Part shown: positions 26,007 to 35,038 of the stretch, in pieces
Numbering within the stretch: the stretch's first letter is position 1
Layout of the letters: each line of letters starts with the position of its first letter
DNA from: Stenotrophomonas maltophilia
GTDB taxonomy: Bacteria; Pseudomonadota; Gammaproteobacteria; Xanthomonadales; Xanthomonadaceae
Assembly (NCBI RefSeq): GCF_013464485.1
Contig: NZ_RAUX01000051.1
Coordinates: 1 to 42,094 of the forward strand
Length of the DNA stretch: 42,094 nucleotides
Direction: 5' to 3'
The notes under the pieces: model-generated
The model's input: only the letters and a program-made list of their open reading frames with translations
Databases searched by the model: none
What the model was told of the DNA's origin: nothing
Translations under genes and position numbers: made by a program

Positions 26007-27080
26007 TTACAGCGAGCGGCTGATGGTGAAGCTGCCGAACACTGGCGCCTCGCGCTGGCCATTGAACTCGCGCGTGCTGTGGTAGCGCGCGGCAGCGAAC
26101 TTCCAGCGGCCGTACATCACGGCAACGCCGTAACCGCCGTAGGCCACCACATGGCGCTTGTCCACGCTGTGACTGTTGCGGAACGTGTTGCCGTCCAGCG
26201 TGATGTCGCGGATCACCCAGGCCGCGTCCGAGGTCGCGAACAGATGCCAGGACCAGCCATTGGGACGGCTGCTGCGGGTCGGCGCAGTGTTCTCACCGGC
26301 CGGGCGCAGCGGCGTGCTGCCGAAGTCGTCCGGCAGCTTCCAGCCGAAGCGCACTTCACCGCCGAGGTTGGCCTTGGTTTCCAGGTTGCCGATCGACCCG
26401 CCATAGTGGCTGATCGCGTCCCAACCCCAGCCGTCGGCATTGATGCTGGCATCGCCCGGCCAGCGACGCATGCGCTCATGGGTCAGCATGAACAGCGGCT
26501 CGTTGTGCAGCTGGTTGTCCCAACCCTTGAATTTCTCGTCGCCCAGCACTTCGTGCACGGCATTCTGCACCTGCTTGCCCTGTGCCCACGGGCCCACCAC
26601 GCCCACCGTCAGCTGGGTGGTCTGCAGGCGGTCGCCGCTGCGCGCATTGAATCCGAAGTTTGCGATCAGTACGCCGGCGTAAGGGCGGTCGTCCTCGATC
26701 AGGTCCCTGCGGCTGAAATCGGTCGGGGTGAAGATGCCCTGGCCGATGCTGAAGATCATGTTCTGCTGTTCGAACTTGCCCGGATGCAGCCCTTCCAGAT
26801 ACTGGTTCACCCAGCGCGCCATGCGCGGCAGGCAGGGGTCGTCGGTGTAATCGACCAGATTGGGTGAGACCAGGGTCAGCAGCGCACCGTTGGTATAGCC
26901 CTGGTCCTGGTGGCGGCCGCCGAACAGGTCGTTGTCGACGCGGAAATTGACCTGGGGCGGGTGGTCGCGCATCGCGTCCGGGCCACATTGTTCGGCGGCC
27001 TGGGCGGCAAGGGGAAGGGCAGCGGCGAGCAGGCCGGACAGCCCGAGGGCCGCGAGGCGACGTTGGGAAGGGGAGCTCAT
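26007..27080 (-). CDS. lpxR: LpxR-family lipid A deacylase (outer-membrane)
   Basis: Outer-membrane beta-barrel enzyme family that removes the 3'-O-linked acyloxyacyl chain from lipid A, lowering its inflammatory activity. With ATG 27080 it is 357 residues with a signal peptide ending AQA/AEQ (about 28). Family active-site signatures are visible: N50-D51 in RVDNDLF, T63 in YTNGALL, and the GWDNQLHNEP segment holding the catalytic-type His. Strands alternate through the rest and the protein ends in a hydrophobic last strand. The longer upstream frame to 27266 lacks a signal peptide. Enzyme activity in this organism is inferred. Confidence 0.83.
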   Translation of the reverse strand: MSSPSQRRLAALGLSGLLAAALPLAAQAAEQCGPDAMRDHPPQVNFRVDNDLFGGRHQDQGYTNGALLTLVSPNLVDYTDDPCLPRMARWVNQYLEGLHPGKFEQQNMIFSIGQGIFTPTDFSRRDLIEDDRPYAGVLIANFGFNARSGDRLQTTQLTVGVVGPWAQGKQVQNAVHEVLGDEKFKGWDNQLHNEPLFMLTHERMRRWPGDASINADGWGWDAISHYGGSIGNLETKANLGGEVRFGWKLPDDFGSTPLRPAGENTAPTRSSRPNGWSWHLFATSDAAWVIRDITLDGNTFRNSHSVDKRHVVAYGGYGVAVMYGRWKFAAARYHSTREFNGQREAPVFGSFTISRSL

Positions 27081-27344
27081 GGGGGACGGTCTTTTTCTGT
27101 CTGTCGTTATATGCCGCGACACGGTACTCGCGCGGGCGTGATGGAACGAGCGCGTTCGGATCACTTGTCTGTTCCGAAAACGACATTGTCTCGTGAAGAC
27201 AACCCTGCGCGACGCTGGGACGCTGGCTCGGGCCATGACCAATGCTGAACGCCCGTTCAGCTGCAACGCAGCGACTCACCCGTGCGCCTTTTGACTTTGA
27301 TGAATACTCTTGGGTTTGTTGCCCTGCGGCCCGATAATGGGTGC
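27081..27344. other. Divergent gap between lpxR and ybeD
   Basis: 264 nt. Contains the ybeD promoter at its right end; no repeat or RNA gene was recognised in the rest. Confidence 0.4.
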
Positions 27345-27345
27345 A
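27310..27345 (+). promoter_or_regulatory. Leaderless-type promoter of ybeD-lipB
   Basis: TTGGGT (27310-27315), 17-nt spacer, GATAAT (27333-27338). Seven bases later is the A of the ybeD ATG, exactly where transcription should begin, so the message would be leaderless. Confidence 0.5.
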
Positions 27346-27623
27346 TGGAAATCAAGTCCGACAACCCCGACCACGGCTTCCAGTTCCCCGGCCAGTTCGA
27401 GCTCAGCGCCATGGGCCCGGCCAACCGCGGCCTGGAACATGAGCTCCCCCGCCTGCTGCTGGCCGCCGGCATCGATGTCGTCAATGAACGCATCAGCTGG
27501 AAGCATTCGTCCAACGGCAAGTACGTGTCCGTCCGCATCGTGTTCAAGGCCGAGAGCCGCGAACAGTACGACCTGGCCCACCAGGCGCTGCGCGACCACC
27601 CGGAAGTGAAGTGGACGCTGTAG
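27345..27623 (+). CDS. ybeD: YbeD/DUF493 family protein
   Basis: Small 92-residue cytosolic protein of the YbeD family, found beside lipB in many proteobacteria; its role is not established, though a regulatory ACT-like fold is known. The ATG at 27345 gives [20 protein letters not shown], matching the family start. The C-terminal HPEVKWTL overlaps the lipB start by 13 nt, so the two are translationally coupled. Confidence 0.88.
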   Translation: MEIKSDNPDHGFQFPGQFELSAMGPANRGLEHELPRLLLAAGIDVVNERISWKHSSNGKYVSVRIVFKAESREQYDLAHQALRDHPEVKWTL

Positions 27624-28321
27624 CCGACAGCTGCCCGGTCGACGCCGCTCCGGAAGAGCGCGCGCCGCGCCCGGCCGTGGTCCGTGACCTGGGGCGCCAG
27701 GCCTATGAGCCGGTGTGGCGCGCCATGCAGCGTTTCACCGACCAGCGTACCGACGAGGACGCAGATGAACTGTGGGTGGTCGAGCACGACCCCGTGTTCA
27801 CCCTCGGCCAGGCAGGCAAGGACGAGCACGTGCTGGCGCCGGGTGACATTCCGGTGCTGCACGTGGACCGGGGTGGCCAGGTGACCTATCACGGCCCTGG
27901 CCAGATCGTGGTCTATCCGCTGCTGCGCCTGCCGCGGCTGGGCATCGGTGTGCGTGACTACGTGTGCCGCATCGAGCAGGCCATCATCGACACCCTGGCC
28001 GAGTGGAACATCGGTGCCGAACGCCGCGAGGGCGCCCCGGGCGTCTACGTGGGGGGCGCCAAGATCGCCGCACTCGGCATCCGCGTGCGCCGCGGCTGCA
28101 CCTTCCACGGCCTGGCCTTCAATGTGGCCATGGACCTTGAACCCTTCCACCGCATCAATCCCTGTGGCTACCAGGGGTTGCAGGTGACCTCGGTGGTAGA
28201 CTTGGGCGGCCCATCCGGGATGGATGCCGTCAAGCCGGTGCTGCTGGACCACCTGGCCCGCCAGTTCGGCCTGCTGCTGCAGCACACGCCGGAACTGCCC
28301 GATCTTTCTGCGGCCGCCTGA
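27611..28321 (+). CDS. lipB: Octanoyltransferase LipB
   Basis: Moves octanoyl from acyl carrier protein to lipoyl domains, the first step of lipoate synthesis. 236 residues starting with GTG 27611 inside ybeD. Signatures: [25 protein letters not shown] with the catalytic lysine, and the acyl-thioester cysteine C185 in NPCGYQG. A leading 20 residues or so are extra compared with E. coli LipB, so a slightly later start is possible. lipA follows 18 nt after the stop. Confidence 0.95.
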   Translation: MDAVADSCPVDAAPEERAPRPAVVRDLGRQAYEPVWRAMQRFTDQRTDEDADELWVVEHDPVFTLGQAGKDEHVLAPGDIPVLHVDRGGQVTYHGPGQIVVYPLLRLPRLGIGVRDYVCRIEQAIIDTLAEWNIGAERREGAPGVYVGGAKIAALGIRVRRGCTFHGLAFNVAMDLEPFHRINPCGYQGLQVTSVVDLGGPSGMDAVKPVLLDHLARQFGLLLQHTPELPDLSAAA

Positions 28322-28339
28322 CCGCCCCCCGGAACTGCC

Positions 28340-29350
28340 ATGACTGAAACCACCGCCCGTTCCATTCCCCTGCAGATCGTGCAGGGCGACTCTCCGTCCG
28401 CCGCGCCGTTGCAGGCCGGGGTCAAGCAGCTGGGCGGTGACAAGATCAACCGGTCGCCGGTGCAGTTCGCCGATGCGCCGGTGCTGCGCAAGCCGTCCTG
28501 GATCCGCGTGCGCATTCCTTCGGGCAATGCCGTGCAGAACCTGAAGGCCAAGCTGCGCGAAAACCGCCTGGTGACCGTGTGCGAGGAAGCCAGCTGCCCG
28601 AACATCCACGAGTGCTTCGGCCATGGCACCGCCACCTTCATGATCCTCGGTGAGGTCTGCACCCGGCGCTGCTCGTTCTGCGACGTGGCCCACGGACGCC
28701 CGAAGCCGCCGGATGCCAACGAACCGGCCAGCCTGGGCCAGACCGTGGCCGACATGGGCCTGAAGTACGTGGTGGTGACCAGCGTCGACCGCGATGACCT
28801 GCGCGACGGTGGTGCCCAGCACTTCGTCGACTGCATCACCGCCATCCGCGAGAAATCGCCGGGCACCCGCATCGAAGTGCTGACCCCGGACTTCCGTGGC
28901 AAGGGCCGCATGGAGCGCGCGCTGGAGATCCTGGCGCAGAACCCGCCGGATGTGTTCAACCACAACATCGAGACCGTGCCGGACCTGTACCGGAACGTGC
29001 GCCCGGGTGCGGACTACCAGTGGTCGCTGAACCTGCTGAAGAACTTCAAGGCGCAGCACCCGGAGGTGCCGACCAAGAGCGGCATCATGCTGGGCCTGGG
29101 TGAAGAGTTCGAACAGATCAAGGCCACCATGCGCGACCTGCGCGCGCACGACGTGGACATGATCACCATCGGCCAGTACCTGCAGCCGACCGCGCACCAC
29201 CACCCGGTGTTGAAGTACTGGACCCCGGAAGACTACAAGGCGCTGGAAGACTACGGCTACGAGCTGGGCTTCAGCCACGTGGCCTCCGGCCCGATGGTGC
29301 GCTCGTCGTACCACGCCGACGTACAGGCCAAGGGCGCCGGCGTTTCCTGA
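28340..29350 (+). CDS. lipA: Lipoyl synthase LipA
   Basis: Radical-SAM enzyme that inserts two sulphurs into the octanoyl chain. 336 residues. The auxiliary 4Fe-4S cluster cysteines are C81, C86 and C92 ([12 protein letters not shown]) and the radical-SAM cluster cysteines are C107, C111 and C114 (CTRRCSFC). The C-terminal conserved serine lies in MVRSSYHAD. Directly downstream of lipB, in the usual operon order. Confidence 0.97.
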   Translation: MTETTARSIPLQIVQGDSPSAAPLQAGVKQLGGDKINRSPVQFADAPVLRKPSWIRVRIPSGNAVQNLKAKLRENRLVTVCEEASCPNIHECFGHGTATFMILGEVCTRRCSFCDVAHGRPKPPDANEPASLGQTVADMGLKYVVVTSVDRDDLRDGGAQHFVDCITAIREKSPGTRIEVLTPDFRGKGRMERALEILAQNPPDVFNHNIETVPDLYRNVRPGADYQWSLNLLKNFKAQHPEVPTKSGIMLGLGEEFEQIKATMRDLRAHDVDMITIGQYLQPTAHHHPVLKYWTPEDYKALEDYGYELGFSHVASGPMVRSSYHADVQAKGAGVS

Positions 29351-29382
29351 CACCGTGCCGGTGGGGGGATTGTTTCCCGTGG

Positions 29383-29477
29383 GTGCGAACCTTGGTTCGC
29401 ACACCTCTGCCTGCCGTAGAGCCGAGCCCATGCTCGGCTGCTTGCTGCCGGCCAGCCGAGCATGGGCTCGGCTCTAC
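29383..29477. repeat. Three SMAG-like palindromes, two as an inverted pair
   Basis: gtgcgaaccttggttcgcac (29383-29402) lacks a GTAG head. A GTAG-headed agccgagcccatgctcggct element (29416-29441) and its inverse (29453-29477, ending ctctac) face each other with heads outward, 11 nt apart. They lie between lipA and prc. Confidence 0.85.
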
Positions 29478-29623
29478 ATGCATTCACAATTTGCTACACC
29501 GGCCCCGCTAGGCTGGTTTTCCACCGAGCGCGGCCGGGTGACAAACCCGGCAACTTTCGGCACTGTCGGGATGTCTGAACACCCTGCAGTCTCCCCCTTG
29601 GCAAGGCGCCTTCGAGCACGTCA

Positions 29624-31801
29624 ATGAAATTCAAAGCCCCCGCATTCCTGATGGCCCTGGCGCTGGTCGCGCCGCTGGCGCTGGCGGCCAAGGCCGACTC
29701 GCCCGCATTGCCCGCTGCGGCCACCGCCGATCAGGTGACCACCTCCAAGCTGGTCTACGGCCTGCTGTCCGACAGCCGCTACGCCTACCGCCCGCGCGCA
29801 CTGGACGAGGCCACCTCCAAGGACGTGTTCAAGCGCTATCTGGAAACGCTGGACGGCGGCAAGCAGTACTTCACCCAGGCCGACGTGGCGCGCTTTGCCC
29901 CGTTCGAGGCCAACATTGCTTCGGCCATCCGCGGCGGCGAGCTGGAACCGTCGTTCCAGGTGTTTGCCGTCTACAAGCAGCGCGTTGGCGAGCGCGTGGC
30001 CTATGCGCGCAAGCTGCTCAAGCAGGAGCCGGACTTCACCACCGACGAGCGTTTCGAATACGACCGCAAGAAGGTGCCGTGGGCGGCCAGCAGCGCCGAG
30101 CTGGATGAGCTGTGGCGCAAGTCGGTGAAGAACGACTGGCTGCGCCTGAAGCTGGCCGGCAAGAAGCCGGATGACATCCGCAAGACGCTGGACAAGCGCT
30201 ACGCGACGCTGGAAAAATCGGTCAACGAACTGAAGGGCGAAGACGTCTTCCAGTTCTTCATGAATTCGTACACCAGCGCGGTTGATCCGCACACCGACTA
30301 CTTCACCCCGCGCACCGCCGAGAACTTCAACCAGGCGATGTCGCTGTCTTTGGAAGGCATTGGTGCACAGCTGCAGCGCCAGGATGATGTGGTGGTGATC
30401 CGCGAGATCATCGCCGGCGGCCCGGCCGCGGTGGACGGCACGCTGAAGCCTGGCGACCGCATCGTTGGCGTGGGCCAGGGCAAGTCCGGCCAGGTCGAGG
30501 ATGTGATCGGCTGGCGCATCGACGATGTCGTGGCCAAGATCCGTGGTGCCAAGGACACCCAGGTCAAGCTGGAATTCATCCCGGCCGCCGAGGGCGCCGA
30601 TGGCAAGCACCACACCCTGGTACTGACCCGGCAGAAGGTGCGCCTGGCCGAACAGGCCGCCAAGGGTGAAACCATGACCATCCCGGCCGCCAATGGCGAG
30701 CCGGCGCGCAGGATCGGCGTGATCAAGCTGCCGACCTTCTACCAGGACTTCGAAGGCCGTCGCCGCAATGCCGCCGACTACGCCTCGGCGACCCGCGACG
30801 TGGCCAAGCTGCTGGCCGGCTTCAAGAACGACAAGCTGGATGGCGTGGTGCTGGATCTGCGCAATAACGGCGGTGGTTCGCTGGATGAAGCCATTGAACT
30901 GACCGGCCTGTTCATCGAGCAGGGCCCGGTGGTGCAGGTGCGTGAGTCCGGTGGCCGCGTCACCGTCAACAGCGACCGCAACCAGGGCGTGGCGTGGGAT
31001 GGCCCGCTGGCGGTCCTGATCAACCGCGGTTCTGCCTCGGCCTCGGAGATCTTCGCCGGTGCCATCCAGGATTATGGCCGTGGCCTGGTGATCGGTGAGA
31101 CCAGCTTCGGCAAGGGCACCGTGCAGAACATCGTCGACCTCGATCGCTGGCCGAGTGGTGAGACCCAGCGCTTCGGTCAGGTCAAGCTGACCATTGCCCA
31201 GTTCTTCCGTATCAGCGGCAGCAGCACCCAGCACAAGGGCGTAGTGCCGGACCTGGCTTTCCCGGCCAGCGTCGACGCCACCGAATTCGGTGAAAGCACC
31301 TACGACAATGCGCTTCCGTGGACCCGCATTGCTGCCGTGCCGCACACCCAGTACGGCAACTTCGCACCGCTGCTGCCGAAGCTGGAAACCCGCCATGACA
31401 CCCGCATTGCCACCGACAAGGAGTTCCAGTGGTGGAATGAAGACGTGCAGCAGTTCCGCACCGAAGCGGCGAAGAAGTACATTTCGCTCAACGAGGCGAC
31501 CCGTCGCGCCGAGCGTGAGCGCCAGGACGCGCAGCGCAAGGAGCGCCAGGTGATGCGCAAGGAGTTGGGCCTGGCCCTGGATCCGCTGGCCGATGACAGC
31601 AGCGATGATGGCCTGACCGGCAACGAGCGTGACATCGTAAAGGACGCCGCCCGCGAGAAGGCCGCTGAAAAGCGTCCGGACCCGCTGCTGCGCGAATCGG
31701 CCTCGATCCTGGCCGACGCGGTGAACCTGCTGGTCAACGACCGCCCGCTGTCTGCGCAGGTGCTGCCGCAGTCCACCGGTGCCGGCCGCTGGGCTGACTG
31801 A
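29624..31801 (+). CDS. prc: Tail-specific carboxy-terminal protease Prc
   Basis: Periplasmic serine/lysine protease that degrades proteins from exposed C-termini and adjusts levels of cell-wall hydrolases. 725 residues, close to E. coli Prc (682). Signal peptide ends ALA/AKA (about 22). N-terminal helical domain; PDZ domain (about 240-330, GIGAQLQRQDDVVVIREI, GDRIVGVG); catalytic domain with LRNNGGGSLDEA, the serine motif GSASASEIFAGA and the lysine motif SFGKGTVQN. A charged C-terminal domain follows. It may tune the hydrolases of this window (MltB, RlpA), but that is inference. Confidence 0.95.
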   Translation: MKFKAPAFLMALALVAPLALAAKADSPALPAAATADQVTTSKLVYGLLSDSRYAYRPRALDEATSKDVFKRYLETLDGGKQYFTQADVARFAPFEANIASAIRGGELEPSFQVFAVYKQRVGERVAYARKLLKQEPDFTTDERFEYDRKKVPWAASSAELDELWRKSVKNDWLRLKLAGKKPDDIRKTLDKRYATLEKSVNELKGEDVFQFFMNSYTSAVDPHTDYFTPRTAENFNQAMSLSLEGIGAQLQRQDDVVVIREIIAGGPAAVDGTLKPGDRIVGVGQGKSGQVEDVIGWRIDDVVAKIRGAKDTQVKLEFIPAAEGADGKHHTLVLTRQKVRLAEQAAKGETMTIPAANGEPARRIGVIKLPTFYQDFEGRRRNAADYASATRDVAKLLAGFKNDKLDGVVLDLRNNGGGSLDEAIELTGLFIEQGPVVQVRESGGRVTVNSDRNQGVAWDGPLAVLINRGSASASEIFAGAIQDYGRGLVIGETSFGKGTVQNIVDLDRWPSGETQRFGQVKLTIAQFFRISGSSTQHKGVVPDLAFPASVDATEFGESTYDNALPWTRIAAVPHTQYGNFAPLLPKLETRHDTRIATDKEFQWWNEDVQQFRTEAAKKYISLNEATRRAERERQDAQRKERQVMRKELGLALDPLADDSSDDGLTGNERDIVKDAAREKAAEKRPDPLLRESASILADAVNLLVNDRPLSAQVLPQSTGAGRWAD

Positions 31802-31824
31802 CCGGTAGCTGCATGTGAAGTCCG

Positions 31825-31847
31825 AAGGGCCGGCATTGCCGGCCCTT
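31825..31847 (+). terminator. Hairpin terminator after prc
   Basis: aagggccggc, att, gccggccctt: 10-bp perfect stem with a 3-nt loop, followed by a weak pyrimidine stretch, 23 nt after the stop. Confidence 0.6.
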
Positions 31848-31854
31848 CTGCTTG

Positions 31855-31919
31855 AAAAGGGGACGGAGGGAATTAAGTCGTTTGTGGCACAAACGACTTA
31901 ATTCCCTCCGTCCCTTTTT
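31855..31919. repeat. 31-bp near-perfect palindrome with T runs at both ends
   Basis: Arms 31855-31885 and 31889-31919 pair over 31 positions with one G-T mismatch, around the loop ggc. The arm includes gacggagggaattaagtcg. Read rightward it ends in TTTTTT and leftward in TTTT, so it would work as a bidirectional terminator. The core is AT-rich against a GC-rich genome. I recall similar motifs between genes in other proteobacteria but cannot check. Confidence 0.85.
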
Positions 31920-32025
31920 TCGTGCATGAACAGGCAGCAACGGGGTGGCCCGGTCATGCCGGTTTCGACCCGCCGCACACGGCCGCAGGACTACCCTTGG
32001 CGGTACCGTCCTCGCAGGAGTACCC

Positions 32026-32616
32026 ATGCGGGCCTCCCGTCTTTCCAGTGCCGTTGTGGCGTTTGGCAGCGCCCTGATCCTGTCGGCCTGTGGTGGCCGC
32101 GCCGCCGACAGCACCCTGCTGCGTGAGTCCTTCGACTCCGGCGACACCTTCTCGCGCACCGTCGATGGTCGCCCGGGAGATGCATGTGAAGCGGCACGCC
32201 GCACCCTGCTCAGCCAGGGCTATGCCATTGCGCGTTCCGATGCGGCACAGGTGGAGGGCAACAAGAATTTCCAGCCGCGCGATGACGACCATGAGCAACT
32301 GGTGCTGCGCATTTCCTGTGCGCCGCGCGGCAGCCAGACGCTGGTGTTCGTCAGCGCGGTGCAGGATCGCTATGCGCTGAAGAAGAGCCCGACCTCGGCC
32401 AGTGTCGGTGTCGGCGCGTTGGGGTCGGTATCGCTGCCGTTCGGCAGCAACGACGACTCGCTGGTGAAGGTGGCCAGCAGCACGGTTACCGATGCCGAGT
32501 TCTATCGACGCTTCTTCCAGCGCCTGCAGCAGTACCTGCCATCGGACACCGGCACGCCCGCGCCTCCCGCCGCTGCAACTCCCGAACCCCCACCGGCCAG
32601 CACGGACCAGGGTTGA
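32026..32616 (+). CDS. Lipoprotein, possibly DUF2242 family
   Basis: Exported lipoprotein of 196 residues. With ATG 32026 (GCAGGAG ribosome site upstream) the signal peptide ends in lipobox LSAC (Cys 22). The body has DACEAARRTLLSQGYAI, LVLRISCAPRG and a Ser/Val-rich VGVGALGSVSLPFGSNDDS segment that reminds me of the DUF2242 lipoproteins of proteobacteria (moderate certainty). The C-terminus is Pro/Ala-rich. The next gene starts within a few bases of its stop, so they are coupled. Role unknown. Confidence 0.8.
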   Translation: MRASRLSSAVVAFGSALILSACGGRAADSTLLRESFDSGDTFSRTVDGRPGDACEAARRTLLSQGYAIARSDAAQVEGNKNFQPRDDDHEQLVLRISCAPRGSQTLVFVSAVQDRYALKKSPTSASVGVGALGSVSLPFGSNDDSLVKVASSTVTDAEFYRRFFQRLQQYLPSDTGTPAPPAAATPEPPPASTDQG

Positions 32617-32618
32617 TC

Positions 32619-33869
32619 GTGCGCGGCAGATGGATGGGCGTGGCCCTGCTGCTGCCCGCGCTTGGCGCGGCCGCCGCGCCGCTGGACTGCACGCAGGGCC
32701 TGTTGCAGCGCCTGGGGTGGCACTTCGAAACACGCGCGATCAGGGCACCGCAGGTGCGCGGTGGTCCGGTGTGCACGCGCGCGTCGCTGCAGGAGGCACA
32801 GGCGGCGGGTGATCTGCGCGTGCAATGGCCGGCGGAAATGCCGGCTGCCGCCCGCCATGTGTGGCTGCAGCAGCTGCTGGACGATCCGGCCACGGTCTGC
32901 GCCTATGCCTTCCAGGTGGGCGCCGCCACGCAACGTGCCGCGACCGCACTGCAGGACAACCCCACCTTCCGCTTCTCCGGCCCGCAGCTGGGCTGGATCG
33001 GCTTCGGCCTGCAGGGCCCACGCGCGCAAGGCTGGCAGCGCACACGCAGTTTCGGTCGTGGCTTCGTGCCGAGCGCGGGCAACAGTCATGCACTGGAGGC
33101 GTTCTACAGCGGTGCAGTGCGTGCCGAATGCGGGGTCGGCCGCCAGGTCGCGCAGCTGGCCACGCAACGAGAGCTTTATGGTGATGCCGCGTTCGATACG
33201 GAGTTCGCAGCGGATGAACTGTCGATCGGCACTTTCCTCGCCCTGCACGAGACCGACAGCATCCTGCTCGGAGCCCACGCGGGTGATTTCTTCGCCGATG
33301 GCAAGGCGGTGCGCACCTCGGCGATGGGACGGCAGGCCTTCGTCGGTGTGCCCGGTTTCATCGAGCACGTGTACGACAAGGGCACGCTGGATGACCTGAG
33401 CAACCAGGCCGAGAACTTCGTCGTGGTCGAGGTGGGCGAGGGCGCCGCGCAGGCACTGGCTGCGCATGGCGGACTGGCCTGGTACGACCAGCGCAATGTC
33501 GAACTCTGGAAACTCGCGCAGGGTATCCCGCGCATCGGCCAGCGCTACTTCGAGCGCCTGCTGTTCGAGCGCGATCCCAACCTTCGTGCACGGCTGGAAC
33601 CGCGCTACCACGACACGCTGGCACGCATGGACCAGCTGCTGGACGATCCGTTCTACCAGCAGTTCGTGATCTATGTGCATCCACGCGGTATACGTCCCAT
33701 CGGCTACCACATCGCCCGCCTGCTCGATCGCAACCCGCGAACGCCGTTTTCGATCGACCTGGCGGTGCACAATCTGCATACCACGCTCTACCGGCGTTGG
33801 CGCGAGGCGCAGCTGCGCCACTGCGCGGCTACCGGCAGGCCAGGCAGCCTGACCCTAGACCCCAACTGA
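32619..33869 (+). CDS. Uncharacterised secreted protein (about 416 aa)
   Basis: I do not recognise the family. The start is uncertain: TTG 32613, GTG 32619 and ATG 32634 all keep a signal peptide (MGVALLLPALGAAAAPLDC). GTG 32619 is chosen because it follows the preceding stop by two bases. The mature protein has cysteines at both ends of its N-terminal third and a segment FLALHETDSILLGAHAGDFF with conserved-looking His, Glu and Asp residues. The C-terminal part has IGYHIARLLDRNPRTPFSIDL. It is periplasmic or secreted, coupled to the preceding lipoprotein and 10 nt before gnd. Possibly an envelope enzyme, but nothing proves this. Confidence 0.78.
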   Translation: MRGRWMGVALLLPALGAAAAPLDCTQGLLQRLGWHFETRAIRAPQVRGGPVCTRASLQEAQAAGDLRVQWPAEMPAAARHVWLQQLLDDPATVCAYAFQVGAATQRAATALQDNPTFRFSGPQLGWIGFGLQGPRAQGWQRTRSFGRGFVPSAGNSHALEAFYSGAVRAECGVGRQVAQLATQRELYGDAAFDTEFAADELSIGTFLALHETDSILLGAHAGDFFADGKAVRTSAMGRQAFVGVPGFIEHVYDKGTLDDLSNQAENFVVVEVGEGAAQALAAHGGLAWYDQRNVELWKLAQGIPRIGQRYFERLLFERDPNLRARLEPRYHDTLARMDQLLDDPFYQQFVIYVHPRGIRPIGYHIARLLDRNPRTPFSIDLAVHNLHTTLYRRWREAQLRHCAATGRPGSLTLDPN

Positions 33870-33879
33870 AGGTGAAACA

Positions 33880-34785
33880 ATGGATATTGCAATGATCGGC
33901 CTCGGCCGCATGGGCGCCAACATGGCCCAACGCCTGCATCGCGGCGGCCACCGCGTGGTCGGCTACGACCCGGGCGAGGGCGCCCGCCAGCGCGCCGCCG
34001 AGGCCGGCCTGGAAGTGGTTGATTCGCTGGCCGCCGCGGTTGCCGCGCTGCCGGTACCGCGCGTGGTGTGGCTGATGGTGCCGGCCGGCGAAACCGTCGA
34101 CCAGACCCTGGGCCTGCTGACCCCGCACCTGGCCGAAGGTGACATCGTCATCGACGGCGGCAACTCCAACTACCAGGACTCGATCCGCCGCGCCAAGGCG
34201 CTGGCCGAGGACGATCTGGGCTATGTCGACTGCGGCACCAGCGGTGGCGTGTGGGGCCTGCAGGAAGGCTACAGCCTGATGGTCGGTGGCGAAGCGTCGG
34301 TGGTGGAGCAGATCGCACCGCTGCTGCGCACGCTGGCACCGGCCGAAGATCGCGGCTGGGCACGTGTCGGACCGTCTGGCGCCGGCCACTTCACCAAGAT
34401 GGTCCACAACGGCATCGAGTACGGAATGATGCAGGCCTATGCCGAAGGCTTCGCGCTGATGGAGCGCAAGCAGGAGATGGAGCTTGACCTGGCGCAGGTG
34501 GCCGAGGTGTGGCGCCACGGCAGCGTGGTACGTTCCTGGCTGCTGGACCTGAGCACCGAAGCCCTCAAGCGCAATCCGTCGCTGGATGGCATCGCGCCGT
34601 ATGTGGAGGATTCCGGCGAAGGGCGCTGGACGGTAGCCGAAGCGATCGCACTGGATGTACCGGCACCGGTGATCACCCTTTCGCTGCTGGAGCGCCTGCG
34701 TTCGCGCGAATCCAATTCGTTCACCGACCGCCTGTTGTCGGCGATGCGCAACGAGTTCGGCGGGCACGCGATCAAGAAGTCATAG
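33880..34785 (+). CDS. gnd: 6-phosphogluconate dehydrogenase, short (decarboxylating) type
   Basis: Oxidises and decarboxylates 6-phosphogluconate to ribulose 5-phosphate in the pentose phosphate route. 301 residues, the short form (the long form is about 470). Nucleotide-binding IGLGRMGANMA at the start, substrate and catalytic segments GGNSNYQDS, CGTSGGVWGL and HFTKMVHNGIEYGM with the catalytic lysine. The short form is often NAD-preferring, which cannot be decided here. It is downstream of two unrelated exported-protein genes. Confidence 0.92.
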   Translation: MDIAMIGLGRMGANMAQRLHRGGHRVVGYDPGEGARQRAAEAGLEVVDSLAAAVAALPVPRVVWLMVPAGETVDQTLGLLTPHLAEGDIVIDGGNSNYQDSIRRAKALAEDDLGYVDCGTSGGVWGLQEGYSLMVGGEASVVEQIAPLLRTLAPAEDRGWARVGPSGAGHFTKMVHNGIEYGMMQAYAEGFALMERKQEMELDLAQVAEVWRHGSVVRSWLLDLSTEALKRNPSLDGIAPYVEDSGEGRWTVAEAIALDVPAPVITLSLLERLRSRESNSFTDRLLSAMRNEFGGHAIKKS

Positions 34786-34797
34786 GAAGCGATTGGT

Positions 34798-34844
34798 GTA
34801 GATCCACGCATGGCGTGGATCTACGTGTCGACCAAGGTCGACAC
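34798..34844. repeat. Full GTAG-flanked palindrome plus a second palindrome
   Basis: gtagatccacgc at gcgtggatctac type element (34798-34824), fully symmetrical so GTAG heads both ends, followed at once by gtgtcgaccaaggtcgacac (34825-34844). Confidence 0.8.
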
Positions 34845-34869
34845 CCACCAGGAGCAGGTCATGCGATTT

Positions 34870-34966
34870 CGACAGATTGCAGCAATCCGTCGAAGGCGGG
34901 GTGGGTCCGGTTGCGGGGGGCACTTCAAGGATGGGGTTATGGCGTCCCCCGCAACCGGACCCACCC
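34870..34966. repeat. Nested hairpins, including perfect 21-bp inverted repeat
   Basis: gattgcagcaatc inside cgac...gtcg (34870-34892) is a small hairpin. Then gggtgggtccggttgcggggg (21 nt, split here as gggtgggtcc and ggttgcggggg; 34899-34919) pairs perfectly with 34946-34966 around a 26-nt loop. Unlike SMAG elements it has no GTAG head. Confidence 0.8.
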
Positions 34967-35015
34967 TGCCATCTCACGGATAGCCGGCTCTTGCTCTTGC
35001 TGTTGCTGTTGAGGT

Positions 35016-35038
35016 TGCCGGCCAGCGGCCGGCACTAC
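35016..35038 (-). repeat. SMAG palindrome, inverted
   Basis: tgccggccagcggccggcac followed by tac: the minus-strand form of the element at 8019-8041. Confidence 0.85.

Noticed and set aside
27257-29431. Leftward 724-codon frame opposite ybeD-lipB-lipA
   Set aside because: Mirror frame of conserved genes; no motif or start signal.
29621-31396. Leftward 591-codon frame opposite prc
   Set aside because: Mirror frame; no protein-like features.
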